Part shown: piece by piece, positions 30,821-41,192 of the stretch
Position numbering within the stretch: position 1 is the first letter of the stretch
How the letters are laid out: each line of letters opens with the position of its first letter
DNA from: Micromonospora okii
Lineage (GTDB): Bacteria; Actinomycetota; Actinomycetes; Mycobacteriales; Micromonosporaceae
Direction of reading: 5' to 3'
Assembly (NCBI RefSeq): GCF_020884795.1
Contig: NZ_BBZF01000013.1
Location: forward strand, 254,485 to 318,484
DNA: 64,000 bases
The notes under the pieces: model-generated
Told to the model about the DNA's origin: nothing
Databases searched by the model: none
The model's input: only the letters and a program-made list of their open reading frames with translations
Made by a program: the position numbers and the translations under genes

Positions 30821-32974
30821 GTGGACGTGTCAACACACCGACGTGCCTGGAAGCAGCGGGCGGGTGTGGTCGTGGCGCTGATGGTCGGCGCCCTGCTGGC
30901 CGGCCCCGCCACACCCGCGCTGGCCGCCGGCGTCTCCGTCTCACCCGGCTCGATCAACCTGAACGCCGGCAGTGACGCCACCGTGGCCGTGCAGGTCACA
31001 CCCGGCGAGGGCGACCAGACCGCCCGGATCAGCCTGACCGGGCTGCCGTCCGGGGTGAGCTGCGCGAGCGGCTGCGGCCAGATCAGGTTCATGGGGCAGG
31101 CCCCGAGGCCCCAGCTTCTGACGATCAAGGCGAGCGACGGCGCGCCCAACGCCGGCGGGGCCACCGTCACCGTCCAGGTGGTGCCCGACAACTCCGACTC
31201 CGCCACCGCGACCTTCCAGGTCAGCGTGAAGGCGAAGGCCGAGCCGACGCCGACGCAGCAGCAGACGCAGACCGTGCGGTCGGTCTCCGGCAAGGTCGTC
31301 GCGGCGGCCAACGGCGAGGCCGTGTCCAGGGCCACGGTGATGATCCAGGACGGCGCCGGCCACCGCTACGAGACCACCAGCGACGGCAGCGGCAACTTCC
31401 GCTTCACCGGCAGCTCGGAGCGGCCCATCACCCCGGGTCGCATCGACCTCGGCGCGATCCAGGGCTCGGTCAGGAACACCACGTCCTTCAACGCGAGCGC
31501 CGGCCAGAGCGTGACCGGGCAGCGGATCAGCCTCGCGGTCAAGGTCGAGGCGAGCCCCAGCCCCACGCCGTCGGCCAGCGAGGAGCCGCTGCCCAGCGAG
31601 GAGCCCTCCGACGAGGAGGAGGTCGTCGAGGACACCACCGAGGCCAGCCCGGGCGTGCCGCAGAACGCCGCCGCCGAGGATGAGGACTCCGGCGGCTTCG
31701 GGAACTGGCTGCTCATCCTGCTCGGCGGCCTCTTCGTGGCGGTCGGTGTCGGCACCATCGTGCTGCTCTGGATGCGCCGCCGGGAGAACGGCGGCGACGC
31801 CGCCGCCGACGACGACGGCTTCGGCGGCGCCGCTGCGGCGGCGGGCGCGGTCCCGGCCGCGCGGGGCGCGTACGGCGGGTTGGACGACAAGACCCGGGTG
31901 GTCGACCGGCCGGGCGCGGGGCCCGATCCGACGATGGTCGGCGGCACGTCCCTCGGCGACGCGCCGACGATGATGCACCGGCCGGTCGTCGACGACGTCC
32001 CGCCGGATCCCTACGGCGCACCCGAACCGTACGGCGCGGACGGCGGGCAGCAGGGCGGCTGGTCGGGCGGCGGCTACGGCGACGAGACCCGGGCCGGCTA
32101 CGGCGCGGCCAGCGGGTACGGCAGCGCCCCGGCCTCCGGCGGCGGCTACGGCGCGGGCGGCTACGGAAGCGACTCCCCCGCCTCGGGCAGCGGCTACGGC
32201 AGCGCCTCCCCGAGCGGCGGCTACGGCGACGCGCCGGCCTCGGGGAGCGGCTACGGCAGCGCCCCGGCCTCCGGGAGCGGCTACGGCAGCGCGCCCGCGT
32301 CCGGCGGCGGGTACGGCGGCGCGGGCAGCTACGGAAGCGACGCCCCGGCCTCGGGCGGCGGCTACGGCAACCGCGACTACGGTGCCTCCGCCGGCGGATA
32401 CCAGGGGCAGGGCCAGGGCGGCGGGTACGGCGAGCGCTACGACGAGCCGACCGGTCGGTACACCGGCGAGGGCACGTCCTCGTACACCCCGCCGGCCGAC
32501 CCGTACCCGACGAGCACCTACCAGGCCGACCAGGGGCACGGCTACGGGCAGCCGGACACGCAGTACGGCGGCCGGGGCGGCGAGCCCGCCGGCGGCGGCG
32601 GGTACGGCCAGCAGGGCGGCTACGAGGCCGGCCAGCAGGGCGGCGGCTACGGCGGCCAGTCCGGCGGCTACGGCCAGTCCGGCGGCTACGGCCAGTCCGG
32701 CGGGTACGACCAGCGGGGCGGCTACGAGGCCGGCCAGCAGGGCGGCGGCTACGGCGCCGGGGGCTACGGCGGCCAGTCCGGCGGCTACGGCCAGTCCGGC
32801 GGGTATGGCCAGGAGCCCCCGCAGCAGCGCGGCGGCTACGACGAGCCGACCAGCTACGAGCGGCAGCAGGGCGGCGGCCACTACGACGACCGCACCCAGA
32901 CGGACCGGGGTCGCCCCGACGGCCCGCCGCAGCAGGACCGTGGCGGCCGGCGGTTGGACTGGCTGGACGACTGA
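30821..32974 (+). CDS. Type I membrane protein with carboxypeptidase-regulatory-like domain and Gly/Tyr/Gln low-complexity tail
   Basis: 717 residues from a GTG (a second GTG two codons on is possible). Sec signal to about residue 36; Ig-like extracellular region (about 37-140); carboxypeptidase-regulatory-like beta domain (about 150-245, [20 protein letters not shown]); acidic Ser/Glu linker; one transmembrane helix (about 294-317) ending RRR; and about 390 cytoplasmic residues. The tail holds TRVVDRP and PTMVGG segments, then dozens of [15 protein letters not shown] and [11 protein letters not shown] units, with few charged residues. Such compositions phase-separate or form gels in other proteins. 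Function unknown; probably envelope or division-related. Confidence 0.8.
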   Translation: MDVSTHRRAWKQRAGVVVALMVGALLAGPATPALAAGVSVSPGSINLNAGSDATVAVQVTPGEGDQTARISLTGLPSGVSCASGCGQIRFMGQAPRPQLLTIKASDGAPNAGGATVTVQVVPDNSDSATATFQVSVKAKAEPTPTQQQTQTVRSVSGKVVAAANGEAVSRATVMIQDGAGHRYETTSDGSGNFRFTGSSERPITPGRIDLGAIQGSVRNTTSFNASAGQSVTGQRISLAVKVEASPSPTPSASEEPLPSEEPSDEEEVVEDTTEASPGVPQNAAAEDEDSGGFGNWLLILLGGLFVAVGVGTIVLLWMRRRENGGDAAADDDGFGGAAAAAGAVPAARGAYGGLDDKTRVVDRPGAGPDPTMVGGTSLGDAPTMMHRPVVDDVPPDPYGAPEPYGADGGQQGGWSGGGYGDETRAGYGAASGYGSAPASGGGYGAGGYGSDSPASGSGYGSASPSGGYGDAPASGSGYGSAPASGSGYGSAPASGGGYGGAGSYGSDAPASGGGYGNRDYGASAGGYQGQGQGGGYGERYDEPTGRYTGEGTSSYTPPADPYPTSTYQADQGHGYGQPDTQYGGRGGEPAGGGGYGQQGGYEAGQQGGGYGGQSGGYGQSGGYGQSGGYDQRGGYEAGQQGGGYGAGGYGGQSGGYGQSGGYGQEPPQQRGGYDEPTSYERQQGGGHYDDRTQTDRGRPDGPPQQDRGGRRLDWLDD

Positions 32975-33014
32975 CCGCCCGCGGGCCGATTCGTCGCCCG
33001 CACCCGAACGACGA

Positions 33015-33047
33015 GAGAGCGGCTGCCCGATCCGGGCAGCCGCTCTC
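33015..33047 (+). terminator. Strong terminator after the low-complexity membrane protein
   Basis: GAGAGCGGCTGCCCG, an ATC loop and CGGGCAGCCGCTCTC are perfect 15-bp arms, followed by TTCCCTTCC. Confidence 0.85.
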
Positions 33048-33169
33048 TTCCCTTCCGGCCCCGGCTCGCCTGCCGGCGGAGCACCCTGTGACCGACGCAA
33101 GGTCGGGGCGACGGGACTCCGCCAAGGGGTCGGGCGTCCGAAGCGCGCCCCGGGTCGGGGCGAGGCCGC

Positions 33170-33955
33170 TCAGGCGGCGGAGAAGACGCCCTGGCGCAGC
33201 ACCGGGACCACCGCTGATCCGCCGGCCTGAACGGCGATCTCCACGTCACCGGCGAAGCCGCCCTCGATGAGTTCCCGCCCCGAGACGCAGCCGCGCACGG
33301 CGGCCGACACGTCCGGGGTGCTGGCCAGCGCGGCGAGTGCCATCGCCGCCTCCACCGACAGGCCGCCGGGTACGCCGGAGAGCGCGTCGAGCACGCACGC
33401 CGCCCCGAGCTGGTCCTCCACGCAGGGGCGCAGCGAGCCGTCCGGCCAGCGCTCCCCGGAGGCGACCACCCCGATCGGGGCGTCCACCGACCCGTACCCC
33501 CGGTCGGTCAGCCACCGCCCGACGGCCTGGGCGTTGCGCAGGCACGCGGCGACCACCGGCAGCCCGGTGGCGCTGGCGGCGGCGCTGATCGCCGACCCGT
33601 TCGGTGACGGCAGCACCAGGTCGGCGACGACCGGCGCGGTGCTCAGCGCCGCCGGGGAGAGCGACCACGGGTGCTCCGGGGTCGTCTGCCGGCGGCCCAC
33701 CGCGGCGACCGCGCCGACCCGGCGCGCGTACTCCGCCGCCTGCGCGCCCCAGGGGAACGGGTGTACCCGCATCCCCCGGGCGACGGCCACCTCCACGGCG
33801 GTGGTGAACGAGAGCACGTCCACCACCACCAGGATGGCGCAGACCCGGCCCAGCTCCGCCGCCCCGCTCAGCCCCCAGTCGAACCGGGCACCGGAGGCGG
33901 GTTGGGCGAAGACGGCCGGGCTCACCGCCTCAGCGCTGATCGGGCCGGGCGTCAC
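33170..33955 (-). CDS. comB: 2-phosphosulfolactate phosphatase family protein
   Basis: 261 residues. Family motifs are in order: [68 protein letters not shown] and the end [17 protein letters not shown]. The archetype dephosphorylates 2-phospho-3-sulfolactate in coenzyme M synthesis, which actinobacteria do not make, so the real substrate here is uncertain. Its start overlaps the end of purL by 26 bases, so it is translated with the pur operon. Confidence 0.85.
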   Translation of the reverse strand: MTPGPISAEAVSPAVFAQPASGARFDWGLSGAAELGRVCAILVVVDVLSFTTAVEVAVARGMRVHPFPWGAQAAEYARRVGAVAAVGRRQTTPEHPWSLSPAALSTAPVVADLVLPSPNGSAISAAASATGLPVVAACLRNAQAVGRWLTDRGYGSVDAPIGVVASGERWPDGSLRPCVEDQLGAACVLDALSGVPGGLSVEAAMALAALASTPDVSAAVRGCVSGRELIEGGFAGDVEIAVQAGGSAVVPVLRQGVFSAA

Positions 33956-36818
33956 CCGGGCCGGCCTCGGCGGGCTCCGCAGCCCGCTCCGCCTCGGTCG
34001 GCTGCCCGGTTACGGGCGCGTCGACCGGGGCGGGTGCGTCGACCGGAGCCAGCGCGTCGGCGGCCTCCGGCGCGCCGGGCGTGGCCTGCTCGCCCTCGTC
34101 GGTCACCGGCACGGCCGCAGCCGCATCCCGTGCGCCCGGGAAGCCGGCATCCGCGACCGGGGCCGCCTGCGCCACCGGAGCGTCGACGACCGCGACCGCG
34201 GCGTCGGCCTGCGTGACCGGAGCGTCGACGTCCGCGTCGGCCTGCGCGACCAGGGCGTCCGCCTGCCCGCCCGGAGCGTCGGCGTCCGCCACCGGAGCGC
34301 TCGCCTGTGCGACCGGGGCGTCCGCCTCCGCCAGCTCGGAGTTGCCGAAGAGGCGGGGCAGCGTCGCGGTGTGCGCGGCGCGCAGCTCGTCCAGGCCGAT
34401 GCGGAACTGGCCGTGCACCTCCAGGGCACCGCCGGCCGGGTCGGTGATTCCGATGGCCTCCCACGGAACCCCGTGCGCGGCGCAGAGCGCGGTGAACGCC
34501 TTCTCGTGGCCGCGCGGCACCGACACCAGCACCCGCCCGGCCGACTCGCTGAACAGGAAGACGAACGGCATCGAGCCGCCGGCGAACTGCTCCGGCACCG
34601 CGACGACCGCGCCGACGCCCCGCCGCAGGCAGGACTCGACCAGCCCCTGGGCGAGCCCGCCGTCGGAGAGGTCGTGGGCGGAGCTGAGGTGCCCGACCCG
34701 GCCGGCCTCGGCCAGCAGCTCGGCCAACTGCCGCTCGCGGCCCAGGTCGACCTGCGGCGGGATGCCGCCGAGGTGCTCGTGGGTCACCCACGCCCACTCC
34801 GAGCCGGAGAGCTCCACGTGCGTCTCGCCGAGCAGGAAGAGCTGGTCGTGCTCGCCGGCGGGGCGCGGGACGAAGCCCATCGGCACCCGGGCGGCGACGT
34901 CGTCCAGCACGCCGAGCACGCCCACCACCGGGGTCGGGTGGATCGCCGCCGCGCCCGTCTGGTTGTAGAAGCTGACGTTGCCGCCGGTCACCGGGATGCC
35001 CAGCTCCTGGCAGCCGTCCGCCAGGCCGCGCACGGCCTCGGCGAACTGCCACATCACGCCCGGGTCCTCCGGGGAGCCGAAGTTGAGGCAGTTCGTCACG
35101 GCGATCGGCTTCGCGCCGGTCACGGCCACGTTCCGGTACGCCTCGGCCAGCGCCAGCCTCGTGCCGTGGTACGGGTCGAGGCGGGCGTACCGGCCGTTGC
35201 CGTCCAGCGACAGGGCCACGCCGAGGCCGGTGCGCTCGTCGATGCGGATCACGCCGGCGTCCTCCGGCTGGGCGAGCACGGTGTTGCCCAGCACGTACCG
35301 GTCGTACTGCTCGGTGACCCAGCCCTTGTCGGCCAGGTTCGGCGACGCGATCATGCGCAGCACGGTCTCGCGCAGCGCCTCCGGCGTCGACGGCCGGGGC
35401 AGCGTCTCGGCCCGGTCGGCCTGGAGCAGGATCAGGTCGGCCGGCTCGCGCATGGGGCGGGCGTAGACCGGACCGTCGTCGACCAGGGAGCCCGGCGGGA
35501 CGTCCACCACGAGCTGGTCGCGCCAGGTGACCACCAACCGACCCGGCCGGCCGTCCGGCGACGGCGCGGTGACCTCGCCGATCGCGGTCGCCCAGACGCC
35601 CCACTTCTCGGCGGTCTTGAGCACCGCCTCCAGCTTGTCCGGGGCGACGACCAGCAGCATCCGCTCCTGGGACTCGCTGGCCAGGATCTCCTGCGGCTCC
35701 ATCGATGCCTCGCGCAGCGGGACCCGCTCCAGCCACACCCGCATGCCGGTGCCGGCCGACGCGGCGGTCTCGGTGAGCGCGCAGGTCAGGCCCGCGCCGC
35801 CCAGGTCCTGGATGCCGACGACCAGCTCGGCCTCGTACAGCTCCAGGCACGCCTCGATGAGCAGCTTCTCCATGAACGGGTCGCCGACCTGCACGGACGG
35901 GCGGCGCTGCTCGCTGCCCTCGTCGAAGGTGGCGCTGGCCAGCACCGACACGCCGCCGATGCCGTCCCGGCCCGTCCGGGCGCCCATCAGCACCACGACG
36001 TTGCCGGGGCCGGTGGCCTCCTTCTTCTGCAGCCGGTCGACCGGCAGCACGCCGAGGCAGAGCGCGTTGACCAGGGGGTTGCCCTGGTAGCAGGGGTCGA
36101 AGACGACCTCGCCGCCGATGTTGGGCAGGCCGAGGCAGTTGCCGTAGCCGCCGACGCCGGCCACCACGCCGGGCAGCACCCGGCCGGTGTCGGGGTGGTC
36201 GGCCGCGCCGAAGCGCAGCGGGTCCATCACCGCGACCGGGCGGGCGCCCATGGCGAGGATGTCCCGGACGATGCCGCCGACGCCGGTCGCCGCGCCCTGG
36301 TACGGCTCGACGAAGCTCGGGTGGTTGTGCGACTCGACCTTGAAGGTCACCGCCAGCTCGTCGGAGACCCGGACGACGCCCGCGTTCTCCCCGATGCCGG
36401 CGAGCAGCCGGTCGCTCGGCGGGGCCTTCTCGCCGAACTGGCGCAGGTGCACCTTGCTCGACTTGTAGGAGCAGTGCTCGCTCCACATGATCGAGTACAT
36501 GGCCAGCTCGGCCTGGGTGGGCCGCCGGCCGAGGATGTGCCGGATCCGGTCGTACTCGTCGTCGCGGAGGCCCAGCTCGGCGTACGGCTGAAGCTCGTCG
36601 GGGGTCTCCACGGCGCGCGGCACGGTGTCGAGGCCGTGCGCCCAGTCACCGGCCGGCGCGGACTGCGCGTGCCGGGCCTGGTCGGGGTGGCGGGCCGGCT
36701 CCGCGCCGGGCCGGTCCGGGTCGACCGGGCCGGGCTGCGACGCCACGGGGGCCGCGAAGGGCACCGCCGGGGAGTCGCCCGGGGTCGGGCGTACCGCCGG
36801 GTCCGGATGGGTGGTCAT
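33930..36818 (-). CDS. purL: Phosphoribosylformylglycinamidine synthase subunit II with low-complexity tail
   Basis: 962 residues; small PurL proteins are usually near 740. A Pro/Ala extension of about 55 residues precedes the enzyme core ([79 protein letters not shown]). After the core ends near RLFGNSE comes a tail of about 135 residues of D-A-P-V-A-Q-A and related repeats. The core should make FGAM with PurQ and PurS. ATG after GAGGAGAGG. The tail is not needed for known catalysis. Confidence 0.95.
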   Translation of the reverse strand: MTTHPDPAVRPTPGDSPAVPFAAPVASQPGPVDPDRPGAEPARHPDQARHAQSAPAGDWAHGLDTVPRAVETPDELQPYAELGLRDDEYDRIRHILGRRPTQAELAMYSIMWSEHCSYKSSKVHLRQFGEKAPPSDRLLAGIGENAGVVRVSDELAVTFKVESHNHPSFVEPYQGAATGVGGIVRDILAMGARPVAVMDPLRFGAADHPDTGRVLPGVVAGVGGYGNCLGLPNIGGEVVFDPCYQGNPLVNALCLGVLPVDRLQKKEATGPGNVVVLMGARTGRDGIGGVSVLASATFDEGSEQRRPSVQVGDPFMEKLLIEACLELYEAELVVGIQDLGGAGLTCALTETAASAGTGMRVWLERVPLREASMEPQEILASESQERMLLVVAPDKLEAVLKTAEKWGVWATAIGEVTAPSPDGRPGRLVVTWRDQLVVDVPPGSLVDDGPVYARPMREPADLILLQADRAETLPRPSTPEALRETVLRMIASPNLADKGWVTEQYDRYVLGNTVLAQPEDAGVIRIDERTGLGVALSLDGNGRYARLDPYHGTRLALAEAYRNVAVTGAKPIAVTNCLNFGSPEDPGVMWQFAEAVRGLADGCQELGIPVTGGNVSFYNQTGAAAIHPTPVVGVLGVLDDVAARVPMGFVPRPAGEHDQLFLLGETHVELSGSEWAWVTHEHLGGIPPQVDLGRERQLAELLAEAGRVGHLSSAHDLSDGGLAQGLVESCLRRGVGAVVAVPEQFAGGSMPFVFLFSESAGRVLVSVPRGHEKAFTALCAAHGVPWEAIGITDPAGGALEVHGQFRIGLDELRAAHTATLPRLFGNSELAEADAPVAQASAPVADADAPGGQADALVAQADADVDAPVTQADAAVAVVDAPVAQAAPVADAGFPGARDAAAAVPVTDEGEQATPGAPEAADALAPVDAPAPVDAPVTGQPTEAERAAEPAEAGPGDARPDQR

Positions 36819-36882
36819 GACCTCTCCTCGCTGCGCTCGCCGCCGCAGGGGCGGTGGAGCCGACCGGTTGTGCCGCCAACCC

Positions 36883-37566
36883 TCACGCGGGGGCTCCCAC
36901 CAGGTGCTTCAGCACCGAGGTGAAGAAGCCCAGGCCGTCGAGGGAGGGGCCGGTGAGGGCCTCCACGGCGTGCTCCGGGTGCGGCATGATGCCGACCACG
37001 TTGCCGGCGGGGTTGGTGATCGCGGCGATGTCGCGCTGCGACCCGTTGGGGTTGCCGTCGACGTAGCGGGCGACGACCCGGCCCTCGCCCTCCAGCCGGT
37101 CCAGCGTCGCGGCGTCGGCGACGTAGCAGCCCTCGCCGTTCTTGACCGGGACGAGCACCTCCTGGCCGGGCTGGAACGCGTTCGTCCAGGCCGTGCCGGT
37201 CGCCTCGATCCGCAGCCGCTGGTCGCGGTTGCGGAAGTGCAGGTGCTGGTTGCGGGTGAGCGCGCCGGGCAGCAGGTGGGCCTCGCAGAGGATCTGGAAG
37301 CCGTTGCAGATGCCGAGCACCGGCAGGCCACCCCGGGCCGCGTCGACCAGCGTCTCCATCACGGGGGCGAACCGGGCGATGGCCCCGCAGCGGAGGTAGT
37401 CGCCGTAGGAGAACCCGCCGGGCAGGACGACGGCGTCCACCCCCTGCAGGTCCGGGTCGCCGTGCCAGAGCCGGACCGGCTCGGCGCCGGCGATCCGCAC
37501 GGCCCGGGCGGCGTCCCCGTCGTCGAGCGAACCGGGGAAGGTCACCACACCGACGCGCGCGGTCAC
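36883..37566 (-). CDS. purQ: Phosphoribosylformylglycinamidine synthase subunit I (glutaminase)
   Basis: 227 residues from a GTG overlapping the purS stop. Class I glutamine amidotransferase features: [20 protein letters not shown], the nucleophile Cys in [20 protein letters not shown], and the His-Glu pair in [11 protein letters not shown]. It delivers ammonia to PurL in the PurLQS complex. The purS-purQ-purL-comB order with short or overlapping joints shows one operon. Confidence 0.96.
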   Translation of the reverse strand: MTARVGVVTFPGSLDDGDAARAVRIAGAEPVRLWHGDPDLQGVDAVVLPGGFSYGDYLRCGAIARFAPVMETLVDAARGGLPVLGICNGFQILCEAHLLPGALTRNQHLHFRNRDQRLRIEATGTAWTNAFQPGQEVLVPVKNGEGCYVADAATLDRLEGEGRVVARYVDGNPNGSQRDIAAITNPAGNVVGIMPHPEHAVEALTGPSLDGLGFFTSVLKHLVGAPA

Positions 37567-37826
37567 TGGCGCGCGTCCACGGTCTCGTCGGCCTCGATCA
37601 GGCGGATGGTGAAGTCCTCGATGACGGGGTTGGCGAGCAACTTGTCGGCGATCTCCCGGGCCTGGTCCAGGTCCGGTTCACCGGTGAAGTCGATCTCGAT
37701 CCGCCTGCCGATCCGAACCGAGGCGACGTCTTTGACGCCGAGCCGGGGCAGCGCGTTTGCGACGGCCTGGCCCTGCGGATCGAGGATCTCGGGCTTGAGC
37801 ATGACGTCGACGACGACGCGAGGCAC
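37563..37826 (-). CDS. purS: Phosphoribosylformylglycinamidine synthase subunit PurS
   Basis: 87 residues from the GTG at 37826, preceded by [40 protein letters not shown] and [10 protein letters not shown] are the conserved PurS sequence. PurS docks PurQ to PurL. It is the first gene of the purS-Q-L-comB operon; the frame upstream of the GTG has no family resemblance. Confidence 0.95.
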   Translation of the reverse strand: MPRVVVDVMLKPEILDPQGQAVANALPRLGVKDVASVRIGRRIEIDFTGEPDLDQAREIADKLLANPVIEDFTIRLIEADETVDARQ

Positions 37827-38065
37827 TGGGCACTCCTGACTGTGTACGCAGTTGGGTGCCGACCCACAACGGGCGAGCCCAGCCAGCCTACCTGGCAGAT
37901 ACCGCCCCAGCCGCACCGGCCGGGGAGAGTCCAGGCAGTGATCGACGTAACCGGCGGGAGGTGGGGCGACATCGCGTTCGATCACACGCGAAACACCCCC
38001 GAGCAGGCGGTTCACCGCGCCCCGGGGAGGCCGAATTGTTACATCGCCAAGTCTCGATTGAGCCC
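37827..38065. other. Divergent gap between purS and the protease gene
   Basis: No gene was found in this part of the 370-base gap. It should hold the purS operon promoter on the minus strand. GCGTTCGATCACACGCG (37974-37990) contains a short inverted repeat, but nothing else stands out. Confidence 0.4.
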
Positions 38066-38094
38066 TTGCCGCAACAAGCGCCCCGCCCTACGAT
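38066..38094 (+). promoter_or_regulatory. Promoter for the trypsin-like protease gene
   Basis: TTGCCG (38066-38071) and TACGAT (38089-38094), 17 bp apart, a good housekeeping match. The ATG is about 100 bases downstream. Confidence 0.6.
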
Positions 38095-38196
38095 GCATCG
38101 ACATAGGTGGATTGCAGCCGGTGGGTCAACCCCCTGCCCCCCGGCACGAGGCGACCCGGCGAACCCGGGTTCCCGAGGCCAAAGGAGTCCGTCCCC

Positions 38197-38880
38197 ATGC
38201 GTATCCGTTCCCTGCTCACCGTGGCGAGCGTCGCCCTCGCCGGCGCCCTCGGCGTCACCAGCGGCGCCGTCGCGGCCCCGGCCGGCCCCCAGCCCATCAT
38301 CGGCGGCGGCACCGTCTCCTCCGCCCCGTGGGCCGCCGCCGTGTTCAGCAACGGCTCGTTCACCTGCTCCGGCAGCGTCATCGCGCCCGAGTGGGTGCTC
38401 ACCGCCAAGCACTGCGTCAGCGGCTCGATGTCCGTCCGGGTCGGCAGCGTCTACCACTCCTCCGGCGGCACCACCCGCACCGTCAGCGCCTCCTACAGCC
38501 GCTACGACCTGGCCCTGCTGCGGCTGTCCAGCGCGGTCAGCACCTCCACGGTGACGCTGGCCAGCACCAACCCGCCGATCAACTCCACCAACACGATCTA
38601 CGGCTGGGGCATGACCTGCTACAGCGGCTGCTCCCCCTCCAGCCAGCTCAAGACCGCGTCCGTCCAGGTGACCAGCACCAACGTCACCGACGCGTACGGC
38701 GGGCAGGCCATCCGCAGCAGCCGGATCAACGGCAACGCCTGGCGGGGCGACTCGGGCGGCCCGCAGTTCTACAACGGCCAGCAGGTCGGCGTCGCCTCCA
38801 CCGCCGACGGCCAGAGCATCCAGAACTACGGCAGCGTCGCGTACAGCCGGGCCTGGATCAGCTCGACGGCCGGTGTCTGA
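38197..38880 (+). CDS. Secreted trypsin-like serine protease (S1)
   Basis: The ATG at 38197 follows AAAGGAGTCC; 227 residues. A Sec signal (IRSLLTVASVALAGALGV) ends near AVAAP. The mature part begins near IIGGGTVSS, like an activated chymotrypsin N-terminus. His in LTAKHC, Asp in RYDLALLRL and Ser in RGDSGGPQF form the triad. Cys residues pair as in small bacterial trypsins. It is exported, with no dedicated inhibitor nearby. Confidence 0.93.
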   Translation: MRIRSLLTVASVALAGALGVTSGAVAAPAGPQPIIGGGTVSSAPWAAAVFSNGSFTCSGSVIAPEWVLTAKHCVSGSMSVRVGSVYHSSGGTTRTVSASYSRYDLALLRLSSAVSTSTVTLASTNPPINSTNTIYGWGMTCYSGCSPSSQLKTASVQVTSTNVTDAYGGQAIRSSRINGNAWRGDSGGPQFYNGQQVGVASTADGQSIQNYGSVAYSRAWISSTAGV

Positions 38881-39038
38881 CGGTTCACCCCTCCCGCGCC
38901 CCCTCTGGGCGCTTGACACCGCGGGCGGCGCGGATGGTCGGCTCGGCGCCGGCCGTCCGCGCCGACCCGTTTCGCAGCATCCGATCAGGTGACCAGGGCT
39001 GACGAACCGGCCGCCGACCGGTGCGACAGCATCAAGGC

Positions 39039-39500
39039 GTGCTGGTCGTGACGACGGATCAACTGCCCGGCTACGAGATCCGCCAGATCCTCGGCGAAGT
39101 GGTGTCCTCGATGGCCAGGACGCGCAACCCGTACCGCGAGGGGGTGAAGAACCTGCGCGGCGGCGCGTACGACCCGATGGCGCCGGACAACCTCACCCGC
39201 TGGCGTACGGACTCCGTGGCCCGCCTCGGCGAGGAGGCCCGCCGCCTCGGCGCGAACGCCGTGGTGGGGATGCGCTTCGACAGCCGCGACTGCGGCGAGA
39301 TGTGGATGGAGATCTGCGCGTACGGCACGGCGGTCATCGTGGTCGCCAAGACCCCCGACGTGATGCCCACGGACCAGCCCGCGATCGCCGCCGACACGGC
39401 CAGCGACCCGTCCTTCGCCGAGTCCCCCGGTGGCATCGCCGAACCGCCGAGCGCCCCGAACCTGGGCACCGCGGCCGAAACCCCCACCCGCAACTCCTGA
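39039..39500 (+). CDS. YbjQ/UPF0145 heavy-metal-binding-domain protein
   Basis: 153 residues from the GTG at 39039; GTGs at 39021 and 39048 are alternatives. VVTTDQLPGYEIRQILGEVV and EARRLGANAVVGMRFDSR are YbjQ signatures. The proteins form small pentamers of unknown use. The C-terminal 40 residues are a Pro/Ala/Thr-rich tail specific to this gene. It is convergent with purB. Confidence 0.87.
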   Translation: MLVVTTDQLPGYEIRQILGEVVSSMARTRNPYREGVKNLRGGAYDPMAPDNLTRWRTDSVARLGEEARRLGANAVVGMRFDSRDCGEMWMEICAYGTAVIVVAKTPDVMPTDQPAIAADTASDPSFAESPGGIAEPPSAPNLGTAAETPTRNS

Positions 39501-39566
39501 CCCCACCAGGCCCCGCACCCCACCCCCGGCCCCCACCCCACCCCCGGCCCCGGCCCCGGCCACCCC

Positions 39567-39629
39567 CGTTGATCAAGAAGTTTTCGTCAACCCACGGGCG
39601 TGTCGGTGACCGAAACCTCTTGATCAACG
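39567..39629. repeat. GTTGATCAAG palindromic element, copy 1 (degenerate)
   Basis: CGTTGATCAAGAAGTTTTCG and its inverse CGAAACCTCTTGATCAACG bracket a 25-base centre. It lies between the convergent YbjQ gene and purB, where a two-way terminator is expected. Better-preserved copies are at 59228 and 60364. Confidence 0.85.
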
Positions 39630-39632
39630 AGC

Positions 39633-39679
39633 GGGGACGGGGGGTGGGCGGGACGGGGGTGGGCGGGACGGGAGGGGGT
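39633..39679 (+). other. Run of G-tracts with quadruplex potential
   Basis: At least eight G-tracts of three or more with loops of mostly one or two bases, including GTGGGCGGGACGGG repeated. The other side of the palindrome (39505-39567) is equally C-rich. The plus strand could form a quadruplex in DNA or in read-through RNA from the YbjQ gene. Confidence 0.55.
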
Positions 39680-41103
39680 CAGAGGATGGGGGGCGGGGTG
39701 TAGGTGGCGGCCTGGGGGTGGGCGGTGACGATCTTGGCGATCCGGGCCGTGACCGCCGTCACCTGGGCCTCGGCGGCACCCGTGAACGCCGTGGGGTCGG
39801 CCACCAGGGCGTCGATGTCGGCGCGGGACAGGCCCAGCCGGTCGTCCGCCGCCAGGCGGTCGAAGAGGTCGTTCTCCGCCGCGCCGCGCTCGCGCATCGC
39901 CAGCGCCACCGCGACCGCGTGCTCCTTGATCGCCTCGTGGGCGGTCTCCCGGCCGACGCCCCGGCGCACGGCCGCGACCAGGATCTTCGTGGTGGCCAGG
40001 AAGGGCAGGAAGCGCTCCAGCTCCCGGCTGATCACCGCCGGGTACGCCCCGAACTCGTCGAGCACCGTGAGGAACGTCTGGAACAGCCCGTCGGCGGCGA
40101 AGAACGCGTCCGGCAGGGCGACCCGACGGACCACCGAGCAGGAGACGTCCCCCTCGTTCCACTGGTCGCCGGCCAGCTCGCCGACCATCGACAGGTACCC
40201 CCGGATGATCACGGCGAAGCCGTTCACCCGCTCGCTGGAGCGGGTGTTCATCTTGTGCGGCATCGCGCTGGAGCCCACCTGGCCCGGCTTGAAGCCCTCG
40301 GTGGCCACCTCCTGACCGACCATCAGCCGGATCGAGGTGGCCAGCGACGACGGCGCGGCGGCGATCTGGGCCAGTGCGGCGAGCACCGCCATGTCGATCG
40401 AGCGCGGGTAGACCTGCCCCACACTGTCCAGCACCCGGGAGAAGCCGAGGTGCTCGGCTACCCGGCGCTCCAGTTCGGCGACCTTGCCGGCGTCGCCGTC
40501 GAAGAGGTCGAGCTGGTCGGCGGCGGTGCCGACCGGGCCCTTGATCCCGCGCAGCGGGTACCAGTCGATCAGGTCCACCAGCCGCTCGTACGCGATCAGC
40601 AGCTCCTCGGCGGCCGACGCGAAGCGCTTGCCCAGCGTGGTGGCCTGCGCGGCGACGTTGTGCGAGCGGCCCGTCATCACCAGGCCGGAGTGCTCGGTGG
40701 CGAGGCGGGCGAGCCGGGCGAGCGTGGCGACGACCCGGTCCCGGACCAGCTCCAGCGAGGCGCGCACCTGGAGCTGCTCGACGTTCTCGGTGAGGTCCCG
40801 GGAGGTCATCCCCTTGTGCACGTGCTCGTGCCCGGCGAGCGCGCTGAACTCCTCGATCCGGGCCTTCACGTCGTGCCGGGTGACCCGCTCGCGCTCGGCG
40901 ATCGAGGCCAGGTCCACGTCGTCCAGCACCCGCTCGTACGCCTCGACGACCCCGTCCGGCACGGCCACGCCGAGGTCGCGCTGGGCGCGCAGGACGGCGA
41001 GCCAGAGCCGCCGCTCCATGCGGATCTTCTCCTCGGGCGACCAGAGGGCGACCAGTTCGGGTGAGGCGTACCGGTGGGCGAGCACGTTCGGGATCGTCGT
41101 CAC
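39679..41103 (-). CDS. purB: Adenylosuccinate lyase
   Basis: 474 residues from the GTG at 41103. The superfamily signature GSSAMPHKMNTRSSERVNG, HVHKGMTSRDLTENVEQLQV and TGRSHNVAAQATTLGKR are all present. It removes fumarate from SAICAR and from adenylosuccinate, acting twice in purine synthesis. It is transcribed alone on the minus strand; purD and purA lie 17-20 kb further on. Confidence 0.95.
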   Translation of the reverse strand: MTTIPNVLAHRYASPELVALWSPEEKIRMERRLWLAVLRAQRDLGVAVPDGVVEAYERVLDDVDLASIAERERVTRHDVKARIEEFSALAGHEHVHKGMTSRDLTENVEQLQVRASLELVRDRVVATLARLARLATEHSGLVMTGRSHNVAAQATTLGKRFASAAEELLIAYERLVDLIDWYPLRGIKGPVGTAADQLDLFDGDAGKVAELERRVAEHLGFSRVLDSVGQVYPRSIDMAVLAALAQIAAAPSSLATSIRLMVGQEVATEGFKPGQVGSSAMPHKMNTRSSERVNGFAVIIRGYLSMVGELAGDQWNEGDVSCSVVRRVALPDAFFAADGLFQTFLTVLDEFGAYPAVISRELERFLPFLATTKILVAAVRRGVGRETAHEAIKEHAVAVALAMRERGAAENDLFDRLAADDRLGLSRADIDALVADPTAFTGAAEAQVTAVTARIAKIVTAHPQAATYTPPPIL

Positions 41104-41192
41104 CCGCCCATTGTCGGGTACCTTCGCGCCGCCCGGGCGACGGGGCCGCACCCGGGCCGCCGGCCGGTCCGGCACGGGGCGGGGCCGCCGGT

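Noticed and set aside
32060..32860. Dense short DNA repeats that could suggest a CRISPR array
   Set aside because: They are in-frame codon repeats of the Gly/Tyr-rich protein tail. There is no constant repeat length, no spacers and no cas genes.
33267..36923. A 1218-codon plus-strand open frame opposite purL
   Set aside because: It is the antisense shadow of a high-GC gene. It has no start context or domain, and purL on the other strand is unmistakable.
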